Origin: Clostridia bacterium
GTDB lineage: Bacteria > Bacillota > Clostridia > Saccharofermentanales > Saccharofermentanaceae
Direction of reading: 5' to 3'
Length of the DNA: 64,000 nucleotides
NCBI GenBank assembly: GCA_016287245.1
Contig: JAEEWG010000001.1
Coordinates: 62,001 to 126,000, forward strand
The notes beneath the pieces were generated by a model that saw only the letters and a list, made by a program, of their open reading frames with translations, ran no database searches and was not told the DNA's origin. The position numbers were made by a program, and so were the translations under genes. Positions 53,361 through 61,761 of this stretch are shown here, piece after piece; within the stretch, counting starts at the first letter, position 1, and every line of letters starts with the position of its first letter.

Positions 53361-55052
53361 ATGAAGAAGTATTTGAAATCAATGTTGTCCATCATGTTGA
53401 GTATCGGAATTGTTGTCGGCTCCTTTGCTGTCGCCGCATCTGCTGAAAAAGAAACGGTACATGCGGCAGCAGCAAACGCAAATAAAACGCTTGTGTTCGG
53501 ATATGATCATCTCATGACGAATATAAACAGCAGTAAAGGTGCTACCGTCTATTTTGGGTACTATAAAAACCAGCCCATTTCCTGGAAGGTAATAAAAAAA
53601 CAGACAGCCAGAGGCGGTGATACGATTCTGACGTTCCTGTCCACTTCGGCGGTAGGTCCGAATACGGCCTATCGAAAAAGTACCGGGAGTGGGAATTCGT
53701 ATGAAGGATCCGATCTCAAATCAGAAATTGAATCGATCTATTATAGCGGTATAAATGCACAAGAAAAAGAGATCATGACTTCAAAAAGAATCCTTCCTGC
53801 CGGTTACGTGAATGTTTCACCATATTCTGACGGTGTTGCCGGGACATTGATCACAGATCGATTGCGTCCGCTTTCTTTGAATGAGGTCTATGCTCTCGAT
53901 CCGGCATTACGCAAGATTGGAGTTGACTACTGGCTTCGAACTCCAGGACAGACTTCGACAGATATTCAGTATGTTACATCTGAAGGGTATTATGATGTCG
54001 TAGGTGAGTCAATGACAAAGGTCAAAGGCGTGCGTCCTTCTTTCATGTGCCGTCCGAAAACTATTTTGTTCATGACTGCGAACGGAGTAAAAAGCAACGA
54101 TCCTTCATCTGTCGGGAAAATGGTCAAGATCTCGGATTATACAAAGAATGAATGGAAGTTGACATTATATTGCAAGGATTATGAAAATTTCATTGCATTT
54201 ATTGATAAAGAAAACTATGAATCGGGAGAAAACATCAAGATCTCATTCCTTAACGGTCTTGTCGGCTCCAGACTGCTTCCGGGTTTTGTCTCTGTAATCA
54301 TTACCGATATGAACGATTCGCCGATATATTATGGACATATCGCCCATGATAAGGAGTATGGTGCAGTGAATTTTCAGGTTCCCTCAGATCTTCTGACAGG
54401 AAAATATAAAGTAAAAGTCTTTTCTGAGCTGTGTAATGGTGATAAGAGAACAGACTGTGCTACCAATATTGAGGAGTTTACGATTTCTGTTAAGTGTCCG
54501 GCAACGGTTAAACATATAAAAGCGGAGTCTGTAGACATCCATAGTGTCCGTCTTACATGGGATCCTGTTGAAGGTGCTGAAGGATACCTTATCTATGCTA
54601 GAAAAAAAGGCGTCTATGGCTTTGTGGGCATGACGACACAGGGAACGACTTATGTGGATAAGAATGCTCTGGCAACCGAGAATAACTTCTATTGGGTCTT
54701 TGCGTATGTTACAGATGAAAGGGGAAAGATGATCCCCGGGGGCTGTGAACAGTATGTCTTTGAGAGAGGAAGACCAGTCCCGGTAACGGGTCTTCGTGCA
54801 CGAAGCGGGGAGGCCAGGGTCATACTTACCTGGGATGCTATGGAGGGCGCGGAAGGCTATATGATATATGCGAAACGTCCGGGCGAAGAATGCAAGTATT
54901 TCCGTACGGTGACATATAATTCCTATACTGATGTTTTCTTGTGTCAGAATGATTATACCTACTACTGGGTATTCTGGTTCTATACGTTAGACGGGGTGAT
55001 GGTAAAGAGTTCTGCAGGCAATTATGTTTACGCCAACAGCCTTCCGATCTGA
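53361..55052 (+). CDS. Array gene 9: secreted DUF6273-like protein, most diverged C-terminus
   Basis: 563 residues. ATG at 53361 with AAAGGGG 8 bases upstream; a GTG 6 bases earlier is less likely. Signal peptide MKKYLKSMLSIMLSIGIVV ends near AASA at residue 28. DUF6273-like domain with VYFGYYKNQPISWKVIKK, SGNSYEGSDLKSEIESIYY and DYWLRTPGQTS, then the beta-rich domain shared with gene 8 (TDMNDSPIYYGHIAHD). The double Fn3-like module (about 385-563) has lost the second linker Cys (GGCEQYVFERGRP), the YGYIGMTT motif in the second repeat, and the YGK end (YVYANSLPI). It is the last array gene. Confidence 0.87.
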   Translation: MKKYLKSMLSIMLSIGIVVGSFAVAASAEKETVHAAAANANKTLVFGYDHLMTNINSSKGATVYFGYYKNQPISWKVIKKQTARGGDTILTFLSTSAVGPNTAYRKSTGSGNSYEGSDLKSEIESIYYSGINAQEKEIMTSKRILPAGYVNVSPYSDGVAGTLITDRLRPLSLNEVYALDPALRKIGVDYWLRTPGQTSTDIQYVTSEGYYDVVGESMTKVKGVRPSFMCRPKTILFMTANGVKSNDPSSVGKMVKISDYTKNEWKLTLYCKDYENFIAFIDKENYESGENIKISFLNGLVGSRLLPGFVSVIITDMNDSPIYYGHIAHDKEYGAVNFQVPSDLLTGKYKVKVFSELCNGDKRTDCATNIEEFTISVKCPATVKHIKAESVDIHSVRLTWDPVEGAEGYLIYARKKGVYGFVGMTTQGTTYVDKNALATENNFYWVFAYVTDERGKMIPGGCEQYVFERGRPVPVTGLRARSGEARVILTWDAMEGAEGYMIYAKRPGEECKYFRTVTYNSYTDVFLCQNDYTYYWVFWFYTLDGVMVKSSAGNYVYANSLPI

Positions 55053-55128
55053 CCTTTCATGTGCGAAAACCGCTCTGTTTTTGTGGAAAATAGATAAATT
55101 CACGATTTGCGCTGATTTTACTTGCGGA

Positions 55129-55158
55129 TTTACAAATGTTCAAGTAAACTGTTATAAC
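55129..55158 (+). promoter_or_regulatory. Promoter of efp
   Basis: TTTACA (55129-55134), 18 bases, TATAAC (55153-55158); both hexamers match at 5 of 6 positions. The leader is about 40 bases. Confidence 0.7.
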
Positions 55159-55204
55159 GTAATAAATTAGATAACATTTTTTGTGTATATTCGGAGGAGT
55201 ATTT

Positions 55205-55762
55205 ATGATTAGCGCTGGTGATTTTAGAAACGGTATGTGCTTTGAGATGGATGGTCAGGTTTTCCAGGTAGTGGAATTCCAGCATGTAAAGCCTGGTAAG
55301 GGTGCCGCTTTCGTACGTACAAAGTATAAGAACGTAAAGACCGGTTCTGTAGTTGAGCGCAGCTTCAACCCGAACGAGAAGTTCGAGCAGGCTCAGCTGG
55401 AAAGAAACGATATGCAGTACATCTATGCAGATGGTGACCTTTACTACTTCATGGATCAGGAAACTTATGAGCAGCGTCCGATCGCTAAAGAGAACATCGG
55501 CGACAACATCCGCTTCCTCAAGGAAGAGATGATCTGTAAAGTACTTTCCTATAAGGGCGAGATCTTCGGTGTAGAGCTTCCGATCGTTGTTGAGCTCGAG
55601 ATCACTGAGTGCGAGCCTGGTGTTCGTGGTGATACGACAAACAACGCGACCAAGATCGCAACACTGGAGACCGGTGCAACCGTTAAGGTTCCGCTCTTTG
55701 TAAACCAGAACGAGATCATTCGTGTAGATACTCGTACAGGTGAATATCTCGAACGTGCATAA
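55205..55762 (+). CDS. efp: Elongation factor P
   Basis: EF-P relieves ribosome stalling at proline runs. The 185-residue length is standard when started at the ATG at 55205, which has GGAGGAG 5 bases upstream; a TTG start 24 bases earlier is unlikely. Signatures: [20 protein letters not shown], the modification loop [14 protein letters not shown] (Lys in the conserved position), [30 protein letters not shown] and a C-terminal [14 protein letters not shown]. It begins the conserved housekeeping block after the array. Confidence 0.97.
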   Translation: MISAGDFRNGMCFEMDGQVFQVVEFQHVKPGKGAAFVRTKYKNVKTGSVVERSFNPNEKFEQAQLERNDMQYIYADGDLYYFMDQETYEQRPIAKENIGDNIRFLKEEMICKVLSYKGEIFGVELPIVVELEITECEPGVRGDTTNNATKIATLETGATVKVPLFVNQNEIIRVDTRTGEYLERA

Positions 55763-55802
55763 TCTCACGTTCTGATTTTCGTCGAGAAGGGAACTGTCGA
55801 AG

Positions 55803-56183
55803 ATGGGTGAGAATCTCGTATCGGAATCGATTAAAGGCGAACGCTCGATGTCGCAGGGCTTTGTTGCACAGTATGCAGCAGAAGCCGCCCTGCGTACGGA
55901 GGGCGTTGCTCGTCTTACGGCCTCTGTACCTGTAGTGCTTAAGGAATCTCTGGGGTTCGTTCATGAAGGGAAGGGCGTGCGCGTCGAGTTTTCCGAGAAT
56001 GAAGAGGGGTTCGTTTCCGTCACTGTTTATCCTATCGTATATTATGGTATGATTATTCCAGAGGTGGCCTGGTCCATCCAGGAGCGCGTCAAGGAGGACG
56101 TAGAGAAATTTACCGGCCTTGTCGTGGAATCCGTGAATGTCCATGTCTGCGGCGTGGTGTTAAGGGAGGAAAAGAATTCATGA
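55803..56183 (+). CDS. Asp23/Gls24-family alkaline shock protein
   Basis: 126 residues of the Asp23 (YqhY/Gls24) family, which lies along the inner face of the membrane in staphylococci via AmaP. Motifs: SQGFVAQYAAEAALRTEGVA, VHEGKGVRVEF and VYPIVYYGMIIPEVAWSIQ. The protein precedes and overlaps the AmaP gene (ATGA), and a DUF2273 gene follows, the usual set. YqhY in Bacillus affects acetyl-CoA carboxylase; here only the family is certain. Start at 55803 has a GAAGGG site about 12 bases upstream. Confidence 0.9.
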   Translation: MGENLVSESIKGERSMSQGFVAQYAAEAALRTEGVARLTASVPVVLKESLGFVHEGKGVRVEFSENEEGFVSVTVYPIVYYGMIIPEVAWSIQERVKEDVEKFTGLVVESVNVHVCGVVLREEKNS

Positions 56184-56731
56184 ACCGTATCATCCGTTTT
56201 GTTCTGATCGTATATTCGACGATCCTCGCGATACTGTCACTGCTTCTTCTTTATGCACTGGCAGACGATGGTATCTTCGCAGATCTTCTTTCTCCTCTTT
56301 CCAATATCGTTACCGATCCGTACCAAAAATACATCTATCTTGCGGTACTTCTGGTCATTCTGATCTCCTGTGTCATTACCGTGACCTTCTGTCTTTTAAA
56401 CGGCCGTCTCAGTAAGACCCGTATCCGTCAGACAGAGATCGGTTTTGTCGAGATCGGTGTCGATGCGATCGAGAGCATCGCCTTAAACTCCGCCAAAAGC
56501 GCACAGGCAGGTATCAAAGCTGCACGTGCACGAGTTCTTTCCGCGAAGAATAACGCGATCCGCGTATATTTGAGTGCGGTCCTTTATTCCAACGTCGAAG
56601 TTCCTTCCACCATGGGTAAGGTCCAGGAGAGGATCAAGAAGGACATCGAGCGTTATACAGGCATCACTGTGGAGAGCGTTTCCGTTAAGGTCAGCCGCGT
56701 AGAGCCTGTCGTTGCGAAGGTGGAACGTTAA
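56180..56731 (+). CDS. amaP: Alkaline shock response membrane anchor protein AmaP
   Basis: 183 residues with two membrane helices (about residues 5-27 and 52-74) and a C-terminal Asp23-like domain (residues about 100-180; VYLSAVLYSNVEVPSTMGK and IKKDIERYTGITVESVSVKV). AmaP fixes Asp23 to the membrane. Its start overlaps the asp23 stop by 4 bases and it precedes a DUF2273 gene by 3 bases, the order seen in staphylococci and clostridia. Confidence 0.9.
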   Translation: MNRIIRFVLIVYSTILAILSLLLLYALADDGIFADLLSPLSNIVTDPYQKYIYLAVLLVILISCVITVTFCLLNGRLSKTRIRQTEIGFVEIGVDAIESIALNSAKSAQAGIKAARARVLSAKNNAIRVYLSAVLYSNVEVPSTMGKVQERIKKDIERYTGITVESVSVKVSRVEPVVAKVER

Positions 56732-56734
56732 TAG

Positions 56735-56971
56735 ATGAGAGCCCTTTTCGTCAAATTCTTCGATATGCTCAAAGACAAGAACTCCGGCAAGATCGGAGCA
56801 GGTATTGCCTTTGTCTTTGCGCTGTTTTTGGTGATCTTCGGCTTCTTAAAAACACTGTTTATAATTGTTATGTCTGTGATCGGCTACGTTGTAGGTGCGC
56901 TGCTTTTCTCGGATAAAGATAAAGTCAAGGACTGGATGGACAAGATCCTTCCGCCCGGGAGGTTTCGATGA
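56735..56971 (+). CDS. DUF2273 small membrane protein
   Basis: 78 residues with two hydrophobic helices (about 20-40 and 42-60) and a charged C-terminus (KDKVKDWMDKILPPGRF). DUF2273 proteins accompany asp23-amaP and probably take part in their membrane complex. It overlaps nusB by 4 bases. Confidence 0.85.
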   Translation: MRALFVKFFDMLKDKNSGKIGAGIAFVFALFLVIFGFLKTLFIIVMSVIGYVVGALLFSDKDKVKDWMDKILPPGRFR

Positions 56972-57372
56972 GTAGAAGAGAAGCGCGTGAAGCGGCTTTT
57001 GCGTTTTTGTATCAGCTGGGATTTCGGGATGAGCCCGTTTCCGAGCAAAAAGAACTGTACCTCGAGGTGCATCCTCTTGATGAGGAAGATCTTCCGTATT
57101 TCAATAAGATCACGGAAGGTGTGTTTGCTGAGTCAGAAGCGCTTGACAGCGAGTATTCCAAGTATCTGAAGGACTGGAAACAGAGCCGTCTTCCGAAGGT
57201 CGACGTCATCCTTCTTCGTATCGCCGTATATGAGATGCTGCACGAGCCGGACATTCCTGTGAGCGTTTCCATCAACGAGGCGGTCGTTCTTGCGAAAAAA
57301 TACAGTTCTGAAGAGTCGAAGAGCTATATCAACGCGATTTTAGGCAGGATCGGCAACGACCTGGAAAAATAA
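56968..57372 (+). CDS. nusB: Transcription antitermination factor NusB
   Basis: NusB with NusE (S10) binds boxA and supports rRNA antitermination. The 134-residue all-helical protein has MSRREAREAAFAFLYQLGF and the C-terminal VILLRIAVYEMLHEPD, VSINEAVVLAKKYSSEESKSYINAILGRI, typical for the family. Its stop overlaps the xseA start (TAATG). Confidence 0.95.
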   Translation: MSRREAREAAFAFLYQLGFRDEPVSEQKELYLEVHPLDEEDLPYFNKITEGVFAESEALDSEYSKYLKDWKQSRLPKVDVILLRIAVYEMLHEPDIPVSVSINEAVVLAKKYSSEESKSYINAILGRIGNDLEK

Positions 57373-58586
57373 TGCAGACGATCCTTTCCGTATCTGAATT
57401 AAACGAGTATGCAAGCACACTGGTAAATAATGACAGTGTGCTTTGTCAGTTATGCGTGAAAGGGGAGATCTCGGGGTATAAGCGCTATCCATCCGGACAT
57501 GCGTATTTCCAGCTTAAGGATAAAAACAGCTCCGTCTCCTGCGTGATCTTCAAGGGCAGCTTTTCCCATATCAGCTTTGTTCCGGAAAACGGCATGCAGG
57601 TCATCCTTTACGGAAGAGCGTCCATATACACTGTCGATGGAAGATTCCAGGTGGTCGTATCTTTTATGCAGGAAGACGGCATCGGGGATCTTTTCCGTGA
57701 GTTTGAAAAAAGAAAAGAAAAAATGGCGAAAGAGGGCCTTTTTGATGATTCTCATAAAAAGCCGATCCCGTACCTTCCGAAAAAGATCGGTGTCGTGACA
57801 TCTCCGAAAGGCGCCGTGATCCAGGACATCCTGAATGTCCTGAATCGCCGATACCCGAACTACGATATCCTGATCGCGCCTTCTTCCGTGCAGGGAAAAG
57901 AAGCCGCAGGAGAACTGATCTCCGCTTTGAAGCTTCTTGATAAGAGGGAAGATGTCGATGTCATCATCATCGCCAGAGGCGGCGGATCCATGGAGGATCT
58001 ATGGTGCTTTAATGACGAGGCGCTGGGGCGTGCGATCTTTGAGGCGAATACCCCGGTGATCTCGGCAGTCGGTCATGAGACCGACTATACGATCTGTGAT
58101 TTCTGTTCAGATCTTCGTGCCCCGACGCCTTCTGCAGCGGCGGAACTTGTCATGCCGAATAAAGAGGAACTTCTCGGAAGACTCGATCTAACTTCCGGAA
58201 AACTTGCGCTGGCGATGCGAAACTTCATCAAGAGCAAGAACCACCAGTGGGAAAGATTAAGTAAGCACAGAGCGCTTCTGGAGCCGAAGTACCGGATCGA
58301 GAAAGAGATGCAGAGGTGCGATGCGCTTTCCGAAAAACTCGGCGAGAGGATGAAGGCCGAATATGAGCGGAAGATGGGTTCTTTTACCACGGCACTGGCA
58401 AAACTTGAGGCGTTAGATCCTATGAAAGTCCTGCTCCGCGGATATGCCCGTGTGAAGAATAGAAACGGACAAACGGTAGATTCTGTAAAATGTGTTAATA
58501 TAGAGGAAGAGATCCAAGTGGCGGTGGCAGATGGTGTGATCTGCTCCGTAGTTCGATCGATCGAGGAAAAAGAGGGTGGAAACTGA
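57372..58586 (+). CDS. xseA: Exodeoxyribonuclease VII large subunit
   Basis: Exonuclease VII degrades single-stranded DNA from both ends; the large subunit is catalytic. The 404-residue protein has an N-terminal OB fold (VSELNEYASTLVNN, GEISGYKRYPSGHAYFQLKD), the catalytic domain with KPIPYLPKKIGVVTSPKGAVIQDI, IIIARGGGSMEDLWCFNDE and ISAVGHETDYTICDFCSDLRAPTPSAAAEL, and a coiled-coil tail. It is followed by xseB with a 1-base overlap. folD, which separates nusB and xseA in Bacillus, is missing here. Confidence 0.97.
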   Translation: MQTILSVSELNEYASTLVNNDSVLCQLCVKGEISGYKRYPSGHAYFQLKDKNSSVSCVIFKGSFSHISFVPENGMQVILYGRASIYTVDGRFQVVVSFMQEDGIGDLFREFEKRKEKMAKEGLFDDSHKKPIPYLPKKIGVVTSPKGAVIQDILNVLNRRYPNYDILIAPSSVQGKEAAGELISALKLLDKREDVDVIIIARGGGSMEDLWCFNDEALGRAIFEANTPVISAVGHETDYTICDFCSDLRAPTPSAAAELVMPNKEELLGRLDLTSGKLALAMRNFIKSKNHQWERLSKHRALLEPKYRIEKEMQRCDALSEKLGERMKAEYERKMGSFTTALAKLEALDPMKVLLRGYARVKNRNGQTVDSVKCVNIEEEIQVAVADGVICSVVRSIEEKEGGN

Positions 58587-58807
58587 TGGATGAGAAGATC
58601 AACATGACCTATGAACAGGCAGTCAGTGAGCTAGAGGAGATCATCCGGAAACTGGAATCCGGAGAAGCGTCCCTTGATGATTCCATCGCGCTTTATTCCC
58701 GTGGGATGGAGCTTTCGAAGTTCTGTAAGGAGAAACTGGATTCGATCGTAAAGAAGATCAGTATCCTCGGGCAGGACGGCGAGAGCGAGAGTGCTTTTGG
58801 AGAGTAA
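58586..58807 (+). CDS. xseB: Exodeoxyribonuclease VII small subunit
   Basis: 73 residues with the family pattern MTYEQAVSELEEIIRKLESG, LDDSIALYSRGMELSKFCKEKL. It forms the accessory multimer on the tail of XseA. The start overlaps the xseA stop by one base. Confidence 0.95.
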   Translation: MDEKINMTYEQAVSELEEIIRKLESGEASLDDSIALYSRGMELSKFCKEKLDSIVKKISILGQDGESESAFGE

Positions 58808-58810
58808 ACT

Positions 58811-59713
58811 ATGAGCGAGAAGATCTCTTATTTCATGAAGAAGTATCAGGACCGCATCGAATCACTGCTTCTGGATGTATTCCCGAAGGAGCTTTCTTGT
58901 GATCCGACGGTCAAAGCTTCGATGTACAGCCTTCTGGCCGGCGGCAAGCGTATCCGCCCGGTGCTGATGTACATGGTCGCGGAAATGCTGGGGATCGAGC
59001 TTTCGTGTGTGGATGATTTTGCGGTCGCGATGGAGATGATCCATACGTATTCTCTGATCCATGACGATCTTCCTTGTATGGACGATGATTGCCTTAGAAG
59101 AGGAAAGCCGACCTGCCATATCGCCCATGGTGAGGCTTTTGCGCTTCTCGGCGGGGATGCGCTTTTAAACCGTGCATTTGAAAGAGTCCTTCTGTCTGTC
59201 TCTAGGAACCCGAACACGATTCAGGCGGCTTGCTGCTTTGCCGAAAATACCGGTATTCTCGGAATGATCGGCGGTCAGAGCATCGATCTTGCTTCGGAAG
59301 GCAAGAAGATCGATACCGGACGCCTTTGTGAACTTCATGAAAAGAAGACGGGTGCGCTGATCAATGCGTCCTGTCTGGTACCATATTATATCTACGCGGC
59401 CGAAAAGGGCGAAGATAAGTCCCTTTACGATCTTATCCGCCGTTTTTCTTCCGGCACGGGCCTGGGTTTTCAGATCAAGGACGATCTACTGGATGTGCAG
59501 GCGGATCAGCAGGTCCTCGGCAAGTCCACCGGAAAAGATCAGCGCGACAATAAATCAACTTTTGTTACGGTCTTTGGCGAAAGCACCGCACAGAAGATGC
59601 TCGACGATACCTACGGGGATGTCTATGATGCGCTCGATGAGCTCTCTTCCCGTGGTTTTGACGTCACAGTATTACGGCAGTTCAGCGATGTTCTGCAGAA
59701 TCGGGTGCAGTGA
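58811..59713 (+). CDS. ispA: Farnesyl/geranyl diphosphate synthase (polyprenyl synthetase)
   Basis: Short-chain prenyl transferase joining IPP with DMAPP/GPP, feeding undecaprenyl phosphate and quinone synthesis. The 300-residue protein has LAGGKRIRPVLMYM, the first Asp-rich motif SLIHDDLPCMDDDCLRRGK, GGQSIDLASE and the second Asp-rich motif FQIKDDLLDVQAD. It lies between xseB (3 bases) and dxs (which begins 5 bases after or overlaps), the usual order. Confidence 0.95.
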   Translation: MSEKISYFMKKYQDRIESLLLDVFPKELSCDPTVKASMYSLLAGGKRIRPVLMYMVAEMLGIELSCVDDFAVAMEMIHTYSLIHDDLPCMDDDCLRRGKPTCHIAHGEAFALLGGDALLNRAFERVLLSVSRNPNTIQAACCFAENTGILGMIGGQSIDLASEGKKIDTGRLCELHEKKTGALINASCLVPYYIYAAEKGEDKSLYDLIRRFSSGTGLGFQIKDDLLDVQADQQVLGKSTGKDQRDNKSTFVTVFGESTAQKMLDDTYGDVYDALDELSSRGFDVTVLRQFSDVLQNRVQ

Positions 59714-59718
59714 CGACT

Positions 59719-61593
59719 ATGAAACCGACTCCTATACTGGACAGCATCAAGCGCCCGCAGGACGTGGCGCAGTTAAGTTATGACGAATGCAAGGCACTCG
59801 CCGATGAGCTTCGTTATGTCATTGTTGACCGTGTAAGTAAAAACGGCGGTCATCTGGCATCCAGCCTCGGTGTCGTGGATCTGACCGTCGCGCTTTTGGC
59901 GGAGTTCGATCTTTCTACCGACCAGATCGTCTGGGACGTAGGACATCAGGCATATGCCTATAAGCTTCTTACCGGCCGAAAAGACCGTTTCGATACGCTT
60001 CGCCAGTATGGCGGTATTACAGGCTTTCCGAAAAGATCCGAAAGTGAATACGATGTGTTCGGTGTCGGACACAGCAGCACCTCGGTCTCCGCGGCGTTAG
60101 GACTTCTCCGTGCCAAGAAGCTGAAAGGCGATAACGGGCATGTTATCGCTGTTATCGGCGACGGCGCCATGACGGGCGGTATGGCTTTTGAAGGCTTAAA
60201 CGATACCGGCCATTTCAGTGAAAACCTGACGGTCATATTGAACGATAACCAGATGTCGATCGATAAAAACGTCGGCGGACTTTCACGGGCATTTTCGAAT
60301 CTTCGTTCTTCCACGGGATATATCCGTGCCAAGAGCCGTGTCGAGAGAGTCCTTCTGAAGATACCGCTGATCGGTCGTCCGATCGCGCGGTTCCTTCGTA
60401 TGCTGAAGACCTGGTTCCGTCTTTTGATCAGAAGAAATACACCGGTCATTTTCGAAGATCTGGGATTCCATTATTTCGGACCTTTTGACGGGCACAATAT
60501 CGCGCTTTTAAAGAAGAAACTTGAGATCGCCAAGGAGATCAACGGTCCGGTCCTGATCCATATCGTGACGCAGAAGGGGAAAGGTTATGCTCCGGCGGAG
60601 GAAAATCCGTCTGTCTATCACGGGGTCAGTCCTTTTGACATGGAAAAAGGCGTACAGCCTTCAACTAAGCCTACTTTTACCGGGTGTTTCTCCGATTCGA
60701 TGGTGCGCATCGGTATGAAATATGAGAATGTCGTTGCAATCTGCGCGGCCATGATGACCAGTACGGGACTTAAGAATTTCCGCCAGAACATGAAGCTTCG
60801 TTTCTTCGATGTCGGTATCGCGGAAGAACATGCCGTGACGATGGCCGCAGGTATGGCCGTGAACGGATTCGTTCCTGTCGTGGCGCTGTATTCGACATTT
60901 GCCCAGCGCGCCTATGACCAGCTCCTTCACGATGTATGTCTTCAGGACCTGCATGTGGTGCTGGCTTTGGACCGTGCCGGTATCGTCGGAGCGGATGGTA
61001 TGACCCATCAGGGCATCTACGATATCTCCATGATGCTCTCCATGCCGAATGTCACGCTGCTTTCTCCCTGTAATTTCGCGGAACTCGACCGTATGCTCGA
61101 ATATGCTGTTTCCGAGGGAAAAGGACTGATCGCCGTCAGATATCCGCGCGGCGGCCAGTCGGACAGACTTGCTGAGATCCCTGTATCCGAAGGCATCGGT
61201 CCGCGAGTGATCCGTGACGGTAGAAAGGTTGCGATTCTTTCTCTCGGTATCATGTGCGATCAGGCGCTTGAAGCGGCGGATATCCTTGCTGAAAAAGGCA
61301 TCTCGGCCAAAGTGATCGACGTCAGATGCGTAAAACCTGTGGATCTAGATACATGGCGGGAGCTTCTTTCAGATATCGATCAGGTCGTCACGATCGAAGA
61401 TGGTATCGCGCATGCCGGCTTCGGCACGTATCTGCTTTCTGTTTTTGAGAAAGCAGGGGATTTTCCATGTGTCCATGATTTTACGGTCCTCGGTGTCAGT
61501 GACCATCCGCTGGTGGCCGGAAACCGTGGTGTACTTTTAGGTATTGAGGGCATGGATGCGAAAGCCATCGTCGCAGCTGTCGAAAAATCCTGA
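59719..61593 (+). CDS. dxs: 1-deoxy-D-xylulose-5-phosphate synthase
   Basis: DXS condenses pyruvate and glyceraldehyde 3-phosphate, the first step of the MEP isoprenoid pathway. The 624-residue protein has GGHLASSLGVVDLTVAL, the thiamine diphosphate motif VIGDGAMTGGMAFEGLND... with NDNQMSIDKN, EDLGFHYFGPFDGHN, GIAEEHAVTMAAGMAV (catalytic Glu), DRAGIVGADGMTHQG and HPLVAG. I take the ATG at 59719; a GTG at 59710 overlapping ispA is possible. tlyA, which often follows dxs, is missing: the next 168 bases are non-coding with two TATAAT boxes. Confidence 0.97.
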   Translation: MKPTPILDSIKRPQDVAQLSYDECKALADELRYVIVDRVSKNGGHLASSLGVVDLTVALLAEFDLSTDQIVWDVGHQAYAYKLLTGRKDRFDTLRQYGGITGFPKRSESEYDVFGVGHSSTSVSAALGLLRAKKLKGDNGHVIAVIGDGAMTGGMAFEGLNDTGHFSENLTVILNDNQMSIDKNVGGLSRAFSNLRSSTGYIRAKSRVERVLLKIPLIGRPIARFLRMLKTWFRLLIRRNTPVIFEDLGFHYFGPFDGHNIALLKKKLEIAKEINGPVLIHIVTQKGKGYAPAEENPSVYHGVSPFDMEKGVQPSTKPTFTGCFSDSMVRIGMKYENVVAICAAMMTSTGLKNFRQNMKLRFFDVGIAEEHAVTMAAGMAVNGFVPVVALYSTFAQRAYDQLLHDVCLQDLHVVLALDRAGIVGADGMTHQGIYDISMMLSMPNVTLLSPCNFAELDRMLEYAVSEGKGLIAVRYPRGGQSDRLAEIPVSEGIGPRVIRDGRKVAILSLGIMCDQALEAADILAEKGISAKVIDVRCVKPVDLDTWRELLSDIDQVVTIEDGIAHAGFGTYLLSVFEKAGDFPCVHDFTVLGVSDHPLVAGNRGVLLGIEGMDAKAIVAAVEKS

Positions 61594-61645
61594 AAAAAGT
61601 TTCAAATCGCGCTTATATCATCATGCGCGGAAAATGATTTCTCTG

Positions 61646-61711
61646 TATAATTGTCATATCTCTACTCGTTTTGCATAAAAAACTGTATATTTTAGGGATT
61701 TGCGGTATAAT
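61646..61711 (+). promoter_or_regulatory. Two -10-like boxes before nadK
   Basis: TATAAT occurs at 61646-61651 and 61706-61711 in the A+T-rich gap between dxs and nadK. The -35 positions (CTGTAT for the second) are weak. The second is better placed, with a leader of about 45 bases. The 168-base gap holds no gene; a 5-base inverted repeat CGCGC/GCGCG is at about 61608-61629. Confidence 0.4.
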
Positions 61712-61761
61712 TATGCAAAGACAGACGACTTTTTCTTTGGAAAAGGGAAGGAGAAAGCACG

